DNA of 18,324 nt from Hymenopellis radicata (lineage: Eukaryota; Basidiomycota; Agaricomycetes; Agaricales; Physalacriaceae), in NCBI GenBank assembly GCA_015501595.1, contig JADNRX010000908.1, forward strand, positions 1-18,324, given 5' to 3'. The notes under the pieces are model-generated. The model was not told the DNA's origin and made no database searches. It saw nothing but the letters and a program-made list of their open reading frames with translations. Made by a program: the position numbers and the translations under genes. Numbering within the stretch: position 1 is the stretch's first letter; each line of letters begins with the position of its first letter. This document shows, piece after piece, positions 1-9,544 of this stretch.

Positions 1-456
1 GGCAGAAGCGTCCTACCTATTGGCAGATGGCGATAGGAGCCCGAAAAGGAAAGTCCGATCACGTCCGATCTTGCTCTTAACGCCCACGGCTCGTCATTTG
101 AGCGCCAGCTGTGCATTCTTCTCATCCCGCCTTGACTTTCTCCACTCATTGGTCTTGATACAAGCCACCCTCTTCGTTCATCACAACAACTTTTTCCTGC
201 ATATCGGTGCGTGTGCTCTGAATACCAAAAAATGTTTCTCACCCTTTCGGCTAGCATTCACGTCTTGATTCCCATTTCCACGCACTTTTTTTTCAGCATA
301 CATTAGCCACCCTCGTTCGACGCGAGCCCGTCGACATAGCCCATCCCAATATCTGGTACGTAAGCATCATCACCCGGTGGCAAAGGTGGCCCACGCCTTC
401 TGATGCACTCAATCCAACAGCATTTCACTTAATCCTCAACACCCAACTTAATATTC
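1..456 (+). other. upstream region of the first gene
   Basis: This stretch lies before the ATG at 457. It has pyrimidine-rich patches (for example around 285-295) of the kind found in fungal promoters and leaders, but I see no convincing TATA box. A short open frame at 20-268 has no ATG and no recognisable protein character, so I treat the stretch as noncoding 5' flank. Confidence 0.4.
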
Positions 457-1929
457 ATGTCTACAAACAAAACCTCGTATCCGACCAGGCAGACGGCGGT
501 GAAGCGGGAGGAGCAGGAGGCAGTGGCTATCAAGGTCTCGTCGTCCAGCTCCCCTGAGCCCGCCGCGGCGCGCGGCACATCGTGGTCCCACCCTGCCGAG
601 CTGGCGTATCCCGACGCCGCCGCATGGACGACGGACTCGATTATGGAGTACATTATCACGTACTCGTTCTCTGTTCCCGGACGCAATGTTACTGGGAAGC
701 GAACGTACTTCAGCACCATCCTGTCTGCTGACGGAACGACGACTGTTATTCCGAGTGTGTATCGTATCCCGCTAATGTTCGTTGCGAATTTTTTGTGGAG
801 GAGCGTGTGTCTTGTGCTGCAGGCGGGGGAGTGGGAGGACTTTAAGCTGGGGATTTTGCATGTGGGGCGGGTGGCGAACGCTTTTTTGTTGGAGGCGAGG
901 GAGGAGGCGGGGCAGAAGGGGATTGGGAAGATGTGGAGGAGCGAGATGTTTAATCGGGTGTTGGTGCGTTATAGGATGGGCTGGTTGATTTCGGATCCCA
1001 AGCAGTTGAAGGAATTTTGGGAGCTGTATGGCGAAAACGAGTATCGGAAAGATACTATCAAAACGCTAGGTTTGTTTTTGTTTCAGGATTTTCGGTAATT
1101 GAATGCTTACGCGGCGTGTAGAGTGGACTCGAATCGCGTTGAAAGGCCATAAAGGCTTTAGTATCACCGAGGAGCAGATCGAGGATGGCATCACCATCCC
1201 ACAGTTCATGGACGGCTTGAAGGAAAATGAGGGCAAGTGGTTATGGGATCCGTCAGGACAAAACAGTCCTGGGACTTCTGCTTACCAGTGGCTAGAGAAG
1301 TGGCGAGCGACGCGGACTTGGCGAGCTGGTCAAGCGCCTTCAACTGGTGCTGCGATCACCGCTGCGAGTAAACAGGATGCCACCATGGCACCTCCTCCTC
1401 CTCCTTCACCGACGAAAATCGCGTCAACTCTTCCGCCGCAGACCGCAGCGCCGATCCTCCAACCGACACCTGTAACTTCGACTACTACCAATGCTCAGCG
1501 CCAACCATTGACTACTACCCGACCACTATCGACCGTTTCCCGCCCACCAATATCTCAGCCTACTACGCAATACACCTACCCTCAACCCCTCCTCCTTCTG
1601 CCGCTCCACCACTCGAACAAGGCCTATCATATTCAACCCCAAAATCCAGTATCCCATTCGTCTTCGACGCCCTACAGCAGCGCGAGCAACACATTGAGAC
1701 GCTAGAGAAGAAGCTGACGGCACTGAAGCGACGGCTGGTTTATGAGGAGGTTTATGGTGAACCGATGGAGGGCGTGGAGGAGCCTGGGACGGGGACGGGG
1801 TTTTGGAGGAGCAATTTGGAGCATTTGACGGTGGAGCCGGGGGAGCAGGCGCCGAGGTTGACGAGGACGGAGTCAACGCCGGTGAAGTCTAGGAGGAAGC
1901 CGTCGCATATGATGGATACTAGCCTTTAA
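457..1929 (+). CDS. hypothetical protein, three exons, C-terminal coiled coil
   Basis: I do not recognise this protein. Exon 1 (457-1069) starts at the ATG at 457 and is open throughout. Intron 1 (1070-1121, 52 nt) has donor GTTTGT, a CTTAC branch site and acceptor GTGTAG, and joins the frame exactly. The frame changes again before the last exon. The best explanation is intron 2 at 1368-1441 (74 nt, donor GTAAAC, pyrimidine-rich CCGCAG acceptor); a weaker alternative is 1329-1375. With the first choice the product is 448 residues. It has a Ser/Pro-rich N-terminus, a middle region rich in Trp and aromatic residues (IMEYIITYSF, WLISDPKQLKEFWELYG), a Pro/Thr/Tyr-rich linker and a predicted coiled coil near residues 367-385 (REQHIETLEKKLTALKRRL). 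Stop is TAA at 1927-1929. No signal peptide or clear membrane span. The gene model is fairly secure; function and the position of intron 2 are not. Confidence 0.72.
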
Positions 1930-2249
1930 GACATACACTGGGAATCGAAGCGCCTTATCTTCGTGTGTACGTTTGAATCTCAAAGCTTGTATCCAGGCTC
2001 GTACTCTCAGTGGGTAGTTCTATACCTCTATCGTCTAAGGACCAGCAATGTGCAGTTTGACTGGCGACTGCTTCAATCGAATGGTTCGCGTTCCTGTGTC
2101 TCATATTCAGAGCTTTGCAATTTAGTAGCTCGAATATTTTCAGTAGGTTGAATTATACAGGTCAAACAGTGTATTCTAACGTCCGCACATTTATCATACA
2201 GTGGAACATTCTCTTTGAAATTCAATGAAGCAGCCGGATGCGCGCTAAG

Positions 2250-2926
2250 TACACTGCGCCACAGCGTTGTCCCTACTAAACACCTCCAACACCGCATCCA
2301 CCCTCATCTTTCCCTCCACCTCTAATCTCCCATCATTGTATGCAATGAACGTGATAGAGTTGCGCTTCTCCCGCCTGCTCTTTCGCACCACCTCCCCGTC
2401 CCAGAAACAAGGACCGGTAAATGCAAGGCATGAATTGTATATCCTCTCTCCAGAGACAGATTCTCAGCAGTTCAAGTACCCATAGTCGATCCCTATGCGC
2501 GCTCGTCCAGTTGAACAGATTCTGAATATCGGGGGCATGAAAATGTGCTCGCGCTAGACCTGTAGCGCAGCGAGTTCAACTGGCTTGTCGTCTAGAGCCT
2601 GACAACAACTCACAGAATGTTGCTTGAAAATGCACATCAAGAAGATCTCCAGGCATACTCATCCAATCGCTCTCCATGCCCAAGTGTGGCTCTCGTGCGC
2701 ATCAAGACGACTCTATACCCCCCGCCTATTTCGAGGACCTGGAACGCCCACTCATCACATGGATCCGTCCATGGGAAATCGTACAGTAGTCAGGTCCATC
2801 GGGCCAGCGCGTCGGTCTTGAAGTATGCATATTGGGTTGATGTGGCTCGGAGGGGTCGTACGCCGCGATTTGGTCGGAAAGGAAGTTGCCTAGATATTCA
2901 CGAGCAACGAATATCATGACGGACAT
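2250..2926 (-). pseudogene. family S copy A, frameshifted
   Basis: This is the counterpart of the gene at 17436-18025. The start region reads VAREYLGNFLSDQIAAYDP, close to the right-arm protein, and the intron (2560-2613, 54 nt, donor GTGAGT, acceptor CTACAG) is conserved in place and phase. Compared with the right arm there is a 5-nt insertion near 2781-2785, a 5-nt loss near 2645-2650 and a 2-nt insertion near 2457-2462, so the frame is broken in several places. The five-C run at 2531-2535 keeps the exon 2 frame that the right copy has lost. The TATA box is also altered (TATGAAA, 2976-2982) compared with TATAAAA in the right copy. I read it as a decaying gene. Confidence 0.75.
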
Positions 2927-3180
2927 GAACAGATAAACGTGGAAAACGATGTAGGAATGAGGCGGCAGGTCGGGGTTTCATAGGACAAAGAACAATGGGG
3001 AAGATGCTACATAAAAAATAAGGAGGTTGAACCACGATGAGGACAATAGTGATGTAGATCATCGTGTGGTTGTCGTCCGGAGATCGTCGCTCTCATCGAC
3101 AAACGTCGAGAAAAGCTCAATCTCTGACGGTGGAACTTTTTGTCAGAAATTGAATTAAACTACAGGAAACAACGCGCATG
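2927..3180 (-). promoter_or_regulatory. family S copy A promoter and spacer after the F-box gene
   Basis: Conserved noncoding block between the F-box stop and family S copy A. It contains the motif (minus strand) CATCGTGGTTCAACCTCC near 3025-3045 and the box CCTGCCGCCTCATTCCTA near 2950-2970. Both recur upstream of the family S copies near 5280-5400, 11635-11750 and 17280-17400. Conservation across four copies suggests a shared promoter, though recent common descent could also explain it. Confidence 0.6.
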
Positions 3181-3189
3181 AGTTGACAA

Positions 3190-4878
3190 CTACTTGTAAG
3201 AAATCCGGATCCCTATACCCTTGTTCACAAATGCCGCGAACATGGCTGCGTGCTCGTCCTTCTTGATCTGGCTGTCGCTCTGCTTCTCAGGTACGTGAAT
3301 ATCCACTTCTCTCAGCGTCGCGATGCGACACTCCTTCGCTTGATCTGCATAACGCGACTGGATCAGCCGTTTCACTGCCTTCAACTGCTGTGGAAGGACC
3401 ACAACCCTGATGACTTCCAACGCTGGTAAAGGACGATCCGAAGCACCCTTGGGGTTCGTGGAAAGGAATTCTAGGATTGACAGCGGAATGGGTATGCCGC
3501 ATACTCCAAATTCATCGTCGGCAAACAGGTTGAGCTGAAGGGTAACGAGTGCCTTCTGCGCTGTAAGCATTTCCACAAGGCGTTTCTCGTCGACGTGAAA
3601 TCCACGAAATGCAAGATCCGTTAACCTGCACCCAGACCGCTGAATAAATGCAACGTTACTTGAACGGGGCCACAACTGGTTCTCGGAATAAGTCCCTACC
3701 GACAGGGACTGGAGAGCGGGGAGTGTCAGATGCGCGAAGATAGCATCATTTTCATCCGTCTTCACAGCGGCAAGGTGGAACGTTGATAGAAGCGTATGGG
3801 TTACGACGCGGAGGGTCCCGACAGAAGTCGTAATAAAAATCTGACCAAGCTTGAGCGTCTCAAGCAGCGGCGCGCCATCCAGGAGATCCAGCAGCTCTAC
3901 AAGAGGTATGTGAGACCAGACGTTCAAAATCTGCAAGCTGCGCAGGCGATGGCCTGCAGTTGGTGCATCGATGAACCACTGGCTGATATCCACCCATCCC
4001 GCTTCCAGCACTTCAACATTCGGTATGGCGGACAAAATCTTTCGACCGAACGTTGCGTCGTCGACATCGACCCGGGCAGTATGAACTCGATCGGCATGGG
4101 AGATTTTGTTGTCCATGAGCGAACTGAACTCCGGAAAGTGTGCTGCTAGAGAAGAAATGCTGAGGGAAATGGATGACGCCCTTGGGAACAAGCGAATAAA
4201 CGTGTGCATGGAGGAAATCGTGTAAATGGGATCGCCGACGTCACCATAATCAGTAAAGTGGAAGAGAAGGTTTAGCGGGAGTGCAGACGTTCGCTCTATT
4301 CTGCATTCGAGAGCCTGCCAATATGCGTCCTTCTCTTCAGGCGACCCCGATACCAAAGGATGGGCGAATGGGTGTTCCTCCTCGTCGTGGTCGTAGCCAG
4401 AACCGATCAAAGGGATGGTGGTCCACAGCCGAGGGTCAGCCAAAGCAGTAGTACGCCAACGACGGCAGACCTGGAGTATAGTAGTGTGGATACGGTGCGA
4501 GGCAACAATCTCTTGGAATACGCTGTCCTGATGCACGGATTGGGCGATGGCTATGTAATGGAGGAAAATCTGGCTCAAAACCTCCCCTGGGAGCGCGCGG
4601 ACAGGAGAATAGGAAAGGAGGGATTTATGGGTCGCAATAGAGGAGCGTAGACGCGTCTGCTCTGCGACGGCGTCGGAAATGAGTCGTTCAACGGTCGTCA
4701 GCTCGTCCTTCAGGCATCGTTGGCGGGATTCGAGCACGGACAAATTTTCCCCTAAGGACTCGAGTGCCCTTTCATCCAACAGTTGTGACTCGGCGATTTT
4801 CTCCATCGTTCGGTTGTCACAAAGAAAGTTCGCGGGCACGACGTCCGTGATCCTGGGAGCGCTCTGTTGAGAATTCAT
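3190..4878 (-). CDS. F-box-like domain protein, 562 residues, intact
   Basis: A single open frame from the ATG at 4878 to TAG at 3190. The N-terminus begins MNSQQSAP; residues 28-85 form a charged heptad-like helix (coiled coil). The F-box core follows: LPGEVLSQIF at 96-105 and VCRRWR with DPRLW at about 137-152. The rest (about 160-562) is a long leucine-rich region with repeated strand-helix patterns such as LPALQSLSV, typical of the substrate-binding part of fungal F-box proteins. From family knowledge such proteins act as substrate receptors in SCF ubiquitin ligases by binding Skp1; that role is inferred here. The closest relative in the window is the right-arm gene at 15448-17129, which shares most residues. 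No intron is needed. The 66-nt segment corresponding to the right copy's possible intron is open and looks like normal F-box sequence here. The call is firm; the substrate is unknown. Confidence 0.88.
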   Translation of the reverse strand: MNSQQSAPRITDVVPANFLCDNRTMEKIAESQLLDERALESLGENLSVLESRQRCLKDELTTVERLISDAVAEQTRLRSSIATHKSLLSYSPVRALPGEVLSQIFLHYIAIAQSVHQDSVFQEIVASHRIHTTILQVCRRWRTTALADPRLWTTIPLIGSGYDHDEEEHPFAHPLVSGSPEEKDAYWQALECRIERTSALPLNLLFHFTDYGDVGDPIYTISSMHTFIRLFPRASSISLSISSLAAHFPEFSSLMDNKISHADRVHTARVDVDDATFGRKILSAIPNVEVLEAGWVDISQWFIDAPTAGHRLRSLQILNVWSHIPLVELLDLLDGAPLLETLKLGQIFITTSVGTLRVVTHTLLSTFHLAAVKTDENDAIFAHLTLPALQSLSVGTYSENQLWPRSSNVAFIQRSGCRLTDLAFRGFHVDEKRLVEMLTAQKALVTLQLNLFADDEFGVCGIPIPLSILEFLSTNPKGASDRPLPALEVIRVVVLPQQLKAVKRLIQSRYADQAKECRIATLREVDIHVPEKQSDSQIKKDEHAAMFAAFVNKGIGIRISYK

Positions 4879-5040
4879 CGTGATGTCTGTCTGTTTCGGT
4901 GAGAGGCGTTTGGGAAGTGGAAAATAAGCTGACCTTTATCGCAATGCGGTTCTGGTGGTGGTTCTGGAGAAGAAGAAAAACGGTCCCATTTTGAATAAAT
5001 GCCATCACGTGATTTATGTGTCATCTCGGTTGCAAGATCT
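4879..5040 (-). promoter_or_regulatory. F-box gene upstream region, conserved in both arms
   Basis: Read on the minus strand, this block matches 15290-15447: GAGATGACACAT, then CAGAACCACCACCA, then GACAGACATCACG just before the ATG. The ACAGACAGACATCACG leader is shared directly before both start codons, which supports the chosen start. I see no clear TATA box. Confidence 0.6.
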
Positions 5041-5089
5041 CGAACCAACAATCGCTGCCATTCTTGTTCTTCTTCTTCAAGAGGACTAT

Positions 5090-5430
5090 ACCTGGAACGC
5101 CCAATCATCACATGGATTTTTCCACAGGAATTCATACCCAGGACCATCGGGCCAGCGCGTCGGGGATGAATATTCGGTCGATGTGACTAGTAGGAGGGGT
5201 GGTACGCCGCCATTTGGTCGGAACGAACGAGTTTAGGCACGCGCAAACGAGGGAGAGCATGGTTATAGAGAGGCAGAGCCCGTGTATGATATAGGAATGA
5301 GGCGGCAGGTAGTACGACCTGACAAAGATTGAATGGCGCTGCGCGCAGATGCTGTGTTACATTACTTACTATAGAACAAGGAGGTTAATCCACGACGAGA
5401 ATGATAGTGATGCAGATCATCGTGTGGTAC
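5090..5430 (-). pseudogene. family S copy B, 5' remnant with promoter
   Basis: The minus strand from 5430 to 5240 carries the family S promoter block (GGATTAACCTCCTTGTTCTAT and CTGCCGCCTCATTCCTAT). From 5240 to 5090 come diverged coding pieces: CGACCAAATGGCGGCGTA, CGCGCTGGCCCGATGG and GATTGGGCGTTCCAGGTATA. The frame is broken and an internal piece is missing. The remnant then runs into the promoter of the F-box gene. The second exon is absent. Confidence 0.7.
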
Positions 5431-5613
5431 TTATGACATTACCAGATTGGGCATCGACAACAACCGACAAAATCGACAATTAGCGGTCTTCCAGGGCTTG
5501 CGATTGAGTAGTAACCCGAATTTTTTCAGTAGGTTGTATTATACATGTCAAAACGGTCCTCTAAAGTCTTCGCATTCATCCTAGTAAGAACTTCATCCTC
5601 TCTAACATCGAAT
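5431..5613. other. 3' flank of family S copy C
   Basis: The stretch near 5524-5560 (TTTTTTCAGTAGGTTG then ATTATACATGTCAAA) matches 2138-2170, the 3' flank of copy A, so the 3' untranslated region and perhaps the polyadenylation signals were duplicated with the gene. No coding sequence seen. Confidence 0.5.
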
Positions 5614-6189
5614 TCAGAACCCAGACGGCGGGCTACGCACCACGGCGGTTATATCTGATGATACCTGTGGCTCCGTAGTCTCTTTAAAACAGACGCTATA
5701 TACACGATCGATCTTGCGGCAATGTGAGGGGTGATCGATGTGTATAGATGGCTCCGCGGACTCACTAAACATATTCAACCTCTTAACCCCTCCCTGCTCA
5801 CCGGGGTACATAATCTCATGGCAGGGTTCCTCTGCGATCAGTGAATGCACAGCATCAATTGTGTCTCCTGGTCTATCCAGAGATATTTTCAGAAGCTCAA
5901 GTACCCATCGTGAACCCTCTTGATCAGTCGTGTTGAACAGATGTCCGATATCCCGGGACTTTAAATGCATTTGCGCTAGACCTGTGTGGCTTGTGGTGAG
6001 AAACATGATCTAAGGCATAGACGTAATGACTCACAGACAGGTTTCCGTTCACCCTCAGGACAATATGCTATGTCCCATGCATACTCCCGGATATCGATTC
6101 TCCTGCGCGTCACTACGACTTTATGCCCTTCGCCTATTATGAGGTCCCCGGATTGCTCATATTCACTTGGATGTAGCCATGGGAAACGG
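5614..6189 (-). pseudogene. family S copy C, 3' part (separated by the insertion)
   Basis: This is the downstream part of a gene whose first part is at 11462-11602. Coding resumes at 6176 just after the FPW codons (RFPWLHPSEYEQSGDL) and runs to 6035. Then comes an intron at 5982-6034 (53 nt, donor GTGAGT, acceptor CACAG, phase 1, same place as in copies A and R). Exon 2 covers 5614-5981 and contains SRWVLELLKISLD, which matches WVLELLRISLE of the right-arm copy. No stop or frameshift is seen. Joined with the first part the coding length is 141 + 142 + 368 = 651 nt, or 216 residues. The gene is therefore broken only by the insertion. Function unknown. Confidence 0.82.
6177..6189. repeat. 13-bp direct repeat, left flank of the insertion
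   Basis: CCATGGGAAACGG lies directly before the left terminal repeat and is repeated exactly at 11462-11474, four bases beyond the right terminal repeat. In the gene it encodes the conserved FPW residues on the minus strand. It behaves like a target-site duplication. Confidence 0.75.
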
Positions 6190-6204
6190 CAGGTAGAATT
6201 TACC

Positions 6205-6600
6205 GTGCACGTCCAACGGTAGACACGGTAGCCGTGCACTGCCACACGTCCTACACGGTAGGGTCCACACGGTCGGGTAGCGAAACTCACTCAAATTGAC
6301 CTTTCTCGGAGATGTTTCGCTATGTAGAACATGTAATTGGTGATTAATAGCATGTCTATGTGGTTGTACTGACCGTAAGCGTGCGATATAAGGCCAGAAG
6401 CACTCAACGAGATATGTGATTGATGGCGTGAGCGGCTGTGTACACGTTCAACACGGTAGTAAACACGGTCACACTGCCACCCTTTACACGTCCACGGTCA
6501 TCCACACGGTAGACACGGCCACGGCCACACTGCCACACTGCCACACGTGTAAGCGACACGTCCAACACGGCCATGGCCAGGGACGATACACGGTAGGCAG
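6205..6600. repeat. left subterminal repeat array
   Basis: Clusters of ACACGGTAG, ACACGGCC, CACACTGCC and ACACGTCC occur at 6205-6285 and 6440-6595, separated by an AT-richer stretch. Similar motifs fill 11341-11450 at the other end. In DNA transposons such arrays commonly serve as transposase binding sites; that role is inferred. Confidence 0.7.
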
Positions 6601-7300
6601 GGGAGCGTTACATTGGCGTTACAAGGACGTGACAATGGGTGACATCGTCAGTAATGTAAGTTCACATGGATCTTTTCCGCTGGCCTCCGTAGTCAGTGCC
6701 TCGGTAGCTGGATTGGGTAGATAGCCGTAAAACCTGCAAGCTGTTCTGTAAGAGAAGTACCCTTTCGCGTGTTCGTGCTGGTAACTTGATTGAATTCCTG
6801 GTACACAGCGCTGCCGGTACGTCCCCGACGTATGCATACTTATTCCGCAAGAACTGGAAACAAGGAGGGACATCAAGTGAAGAACGAACACGCCTAAGAA
6901 CTCGAGCAAGTGGCCGTTGATGTAGGACTGGCAAAGTAGTGGTGACTGATATTAAGGGAAGGTTCATGCCAGAACGCGTTGTGATCACAGGGTGGATCAG
7001 CAAGACGATGGAGTACACCGCCAAAGTCTGTACACGTAACCTCAACGTGACACCCATTCCTGATCCGCATGTCACTGTCAAGTGTCAGATACACGGGCCA
7101 CAGCTGGATTCCATGTTTGGGGACGAATAGGCCCATGGTGTCCCCAGAATGGGCTGGCAGACAGATGGTGGAGCAGGTGGATTAGTGCTCTTCATGCATC
7201 TGGGCACTCCCGGCATCCCAGATCCTTCTTCATTTGCATCGACAGTCACGACAAAGGGATTTATGAGAGACAATTCAATTCAGATACTACTACATGATGT
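6600..7300. other. transposon interior, no resolved gene
   Basis: Several medium-length minus-strand frames overlap here (for example 7136-6894 and 6909-6619), and a TTTCCAG acceptor-like site lies near 6855. I could not assemble them into one convincing spliced product and recognise none of the translations. Confidence 0.3.
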
Positions 7301-7463
7301 TACATGCTACTGCTACTTGTAACTGACATTGTGTAAACATGCAACAAAACATCTTGTACTGTGATGGAAGTAGAGGGGATGCAAATGGTATGTTTGACCG
7401 TGTATTGTCCTCGTCGTCCTGACCGTATCCTGGCGGCGTCGGTCATCATCGGCGTCCTGGCCA

Positions 7464-7590
7464 CACGGTCGTCGTCTTGGTGGTCCTCGCGCACCGTCGT
7501 CTTGGTGGTCATTCTCGCACATCGTCGTCGTCCTCGTACATCGTCGTTGTCCCGCTTGCGCATCGTTGTGAGCCCGGTCGCACATTGTTG
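7464..7590. repeat. GTCGTC-rich low-complexity repeat
   Basis: CGTCGTCTTGGTGGTC occurs at 7470-7485 and again at 7495-7510 (25-bp period), followed by degenerate CGCACATCGTCGTCGTCC units. The open frames on both strands here are products of the repeat and are not called as genes. Confidence 0.65.
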
Positions 7591-7596
7591 TTGTCC

Positions 7597-8560
7597 TCAT
7601 CCTGTCTGATCCTCGTCTGTCTGTGTATCAACCTCGTCTAGTCTAATGCCTCCTTGGTAGTGTCGCGCTGATGGGTGTACACAGATCGTCTGTTCTGGGG
7701 TCGCGTTGACGGCAGGTTCGAATCGTTGTCGTTGCTGTGTGTTGACGACGCCGAACTGGATGTCCATGGAGGTGCTGATGGTAGTGAAGTATCCTTGGAT
7801 CCAATAGCGTCGCACCTGCTGCTCCGCGCGTGCGGCCATGTTCGATTCGGGCTATTCCTGCTGGAAACCGACCTGGTTCATCGACAAGTAATCTGATTAG
7901 TGGGATATCGCTGTGAGGAAGCACGCAAACACACCGGAAAGCGAAATAAATGCCTGACAACAATGGGCTAACATGCGAGGGTAAGTAAAAGTTAACATCC
8001 AATGTTCAATGATAACGCACCGTCAAAAGTCGCCCGAGTGCGTCGTTGGACGCGTCGACGTCAGCCTTGAATTGCAGACTAGATGACAAAGCTTGTAAGC
8101 ATGCTGATCGACGACAGTCGGGGAGACGGGACTTACAAGAGGCTAAAGATGGCCGTTGAAGGCACAGAACTAGTGGGCAGGTGCGAATCAACGAAATGGG
8201 ATGAATGTGGTGGAACGAAAACCCACCTATCAATCACGGACCAACTCGCAAAGCGGAAGCCTTAGATCCAGCGGCAAGTATTCTAGAGGTTCGGGTCATT
8301 TGTGAGACGGCTTGTATGCTGGCGGGCATGGACTGCGGTTGAGAGTCAAAGGCGAGGCAATGAATCCGTAGGCAGAGAGGGTCGGGTCATTCGGAGGCGT
8401 TTTCTACGCTGGTGGCCATGGACTGCAGCTGAGAGTCGTATGAAAAGGCGCTGGACGCCGTACCGTGAGGCAGACCAGAGGACAACTATGGAAAGTAGTA
8501 AGTAACTGTTCGCGTAGACCGACAACAACGCACCAAGGCGGAGAACGAGGCCATTCAGCA
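7597..8560 (-). pseudogene. possible fragment of a spliced gene inside the transposon
   Basis: Several well-formed introns can be read on the minus strand. One at about 8486-8533 (48 nt, GTGCGT, TTACTTAC, CATAG) joins MASFSAL to LSSGLPHG. A second of 58 nt near 8077-8136 (GTAAGT, GCTTAC, ATCTAG) joins TAIFSLF to LQFKADVDASNDALGRLLT in frame. A third of 67 nt near 7955-8023 (GTGCGT to TTGTCAG) joins LLT to AFISLSGVF. Stops interrupt the frame between and after these exons, and a coding piece is tandemly duplicated. I read it as a decayed or captured gene fragment of unknown family. Individual splice pairs are convincing; the whole model is not. Confidence 0.35.
8288..8450. repeat. imperfect tandem duplication, period ~92 bp
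   Basis: Two diverged copies, 8288-8354 and 8380-8450, share GGTCGGGTCAT-type starts and GGCATGGACTGC then GAGAGTC. On the minus strand they translate as related peptides (DSQLQSMATSVENAS and DSQPQSMPASIQAVS). One copy lacks a base before ATGACCCGA relative to the other, giving a stop. Confidence 0.6.
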
Positions 8561-8782
8561 GTGCAGGTCGCGGCCGAGCATGCCTGTTTGACGGCGAAGA
8601 CAACGGCTTGGCGACGTCGAGAGGCAAAAACTCATCGTACGGCGTGCATCGTTGTTGTCCTGAGCGCGCGTCATCATCCCACCATCATCCCTAGCAGGGA
8701 GAATCTGTGTCGTTGTCCGCTGTCCAAACTGCAAGTCCCGGAGAGAAGAAGAGGTGGTTTAGGTGGTGGTTGGAGTTTGGTT

Positions 8783-8840
8783 CAATTTGATCGCACTTAA
8801 ACCAACATGCACGTGATACATGTCATCGGCGATCAAATTG
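8783..8840. repeat. 12-bp perfect inverted repeat
   Basis: CAATTTGATCGC at 8783-8794 pairs with GCGATCAAATTG at 8829-8840 around a 34-nt loop. It could form a hairpin or mark the end of a nested element; no function can be assigned. Confidence 0.5.
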
Positions 8841-9540
8841 GACTTGAACGTTTCCCAATCTATTGGGCGTCAACTTGGTGTACGCCATCCTGCCAATGGA
8901 TATTCAGAATGATTATACTTACTCATGCCTAGAATGCATCCAGGGTGCCACATTGCCATCCTGCAGCTTTCACACCTTTTGACTGGCATCACCCCGACTC
9001 ACTGGATAGATCATAGTAGTGGTAGAAGTATTCCAATATCTGATCCCCATTCTTACTCACAGCTGGCAGCCAGCTGGTGCGACGCGCCTGTCAAATGAGC
9101 TAGAATTTACGTGGTTGAGGTGTCAAGCTCAGCTTCTTCGATCACTTGCATCACAGATGTCCGATCAGGCTGGGATTTACCTGCGACTCCTTTGGCGGTG
9201 TAGAGAGAGCCCCAAAGGAGACGACCAGAGTATGATCAGATCTTCCCGACTCTACTAAGATAATCTCTGCGTATACGAGCGGAGAAGACACTCCCATTTT
9301 GATAGGTGGACTACGGTATAAAGTCGATCGTTGATACAGGAGAGAGTAGTAACGAGGAAGTAAAAGTAAGTAATGACCCAGGCGGGGCTGAAACTGGCTG
9401 TTGAGACGAGACATACACTATCTGGATGCGCAAATTAGCTGTCTTAAAAGGGGATGAGGTCGGCAAGGATTCGCCAAAGAAGATAAGGACAAAACTATAG
9501 TATAAGATGTATGAGGAACATGAGGTCGTTCAAGGAGATG
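8841..9540. other. transposon interior without a recognised feature
   Basis: No convincing coding region, repeat or RNA gene is seen here. Short frames on both strands (such as 9019-9258 and 9151-9414) have no protein-like pattern or splice partners. Confidence 0.4.
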
Positions 9541-9544
9541 CGGA

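Larger units (their letters stand above)
2150..5040 (-). repeat. left arm of a ~2.9 kb diverged inverted duplication
   Basis: Read on the minus strand, this block matches 15285-18185 on the plus strand from end to end: F-box promoter, F-box gene, intergenic spacer, family S promoter, family S gene and its 3' flank. Shared landmarks are GAGATGACACAT upstream of the F-box gene, the CATCGTGGTTCAACCTCC block in the spacer and AAATGTGCGGACGTTAGAAT beyond family S. The arms differ by many substitutions and small indels, so the duplication is old. They are separated by about 10.2 kb. Confidence 0.9.

Noticed and set aside
20..268. 82-codon open frame at the window start
   Set aside because: It begins at TTG, not ATG, and has no protein-like features or splice partners.
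1070..1086. 17-nt GTTTGT...TTTCAG intron in the first gene
   Set aside because: Too short to be spliced; the 52-nt intron ending at 1121 joins the frame with a proper branch site.
1526..1876. 116-codon minus-strand frame opposite the third exon of the first gene
   Set aside because: It is a Pro/Ser-rich shadow of the GC-rich codons of the plus-strand coiled-coil exon.
3796..4149. 117-codon plus-strand frame (and its twin at 16161-16517)
   Set aside because: Both are antisense shadows of the F-box genes; they are alike only because the F-box genes are duplicates.
6205..6600. CRISPR-like short repeats
   Set aside because: The motifs are 7-9 nt, unevenly spaced, match the other transposon end, and the genome is eukaryotic.
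7715..7724. GGTTCGAATC, resembling a tRNA T-loop
   Set aside because: No acceptor stem, D-loop or anticodon arm can be folded around it.
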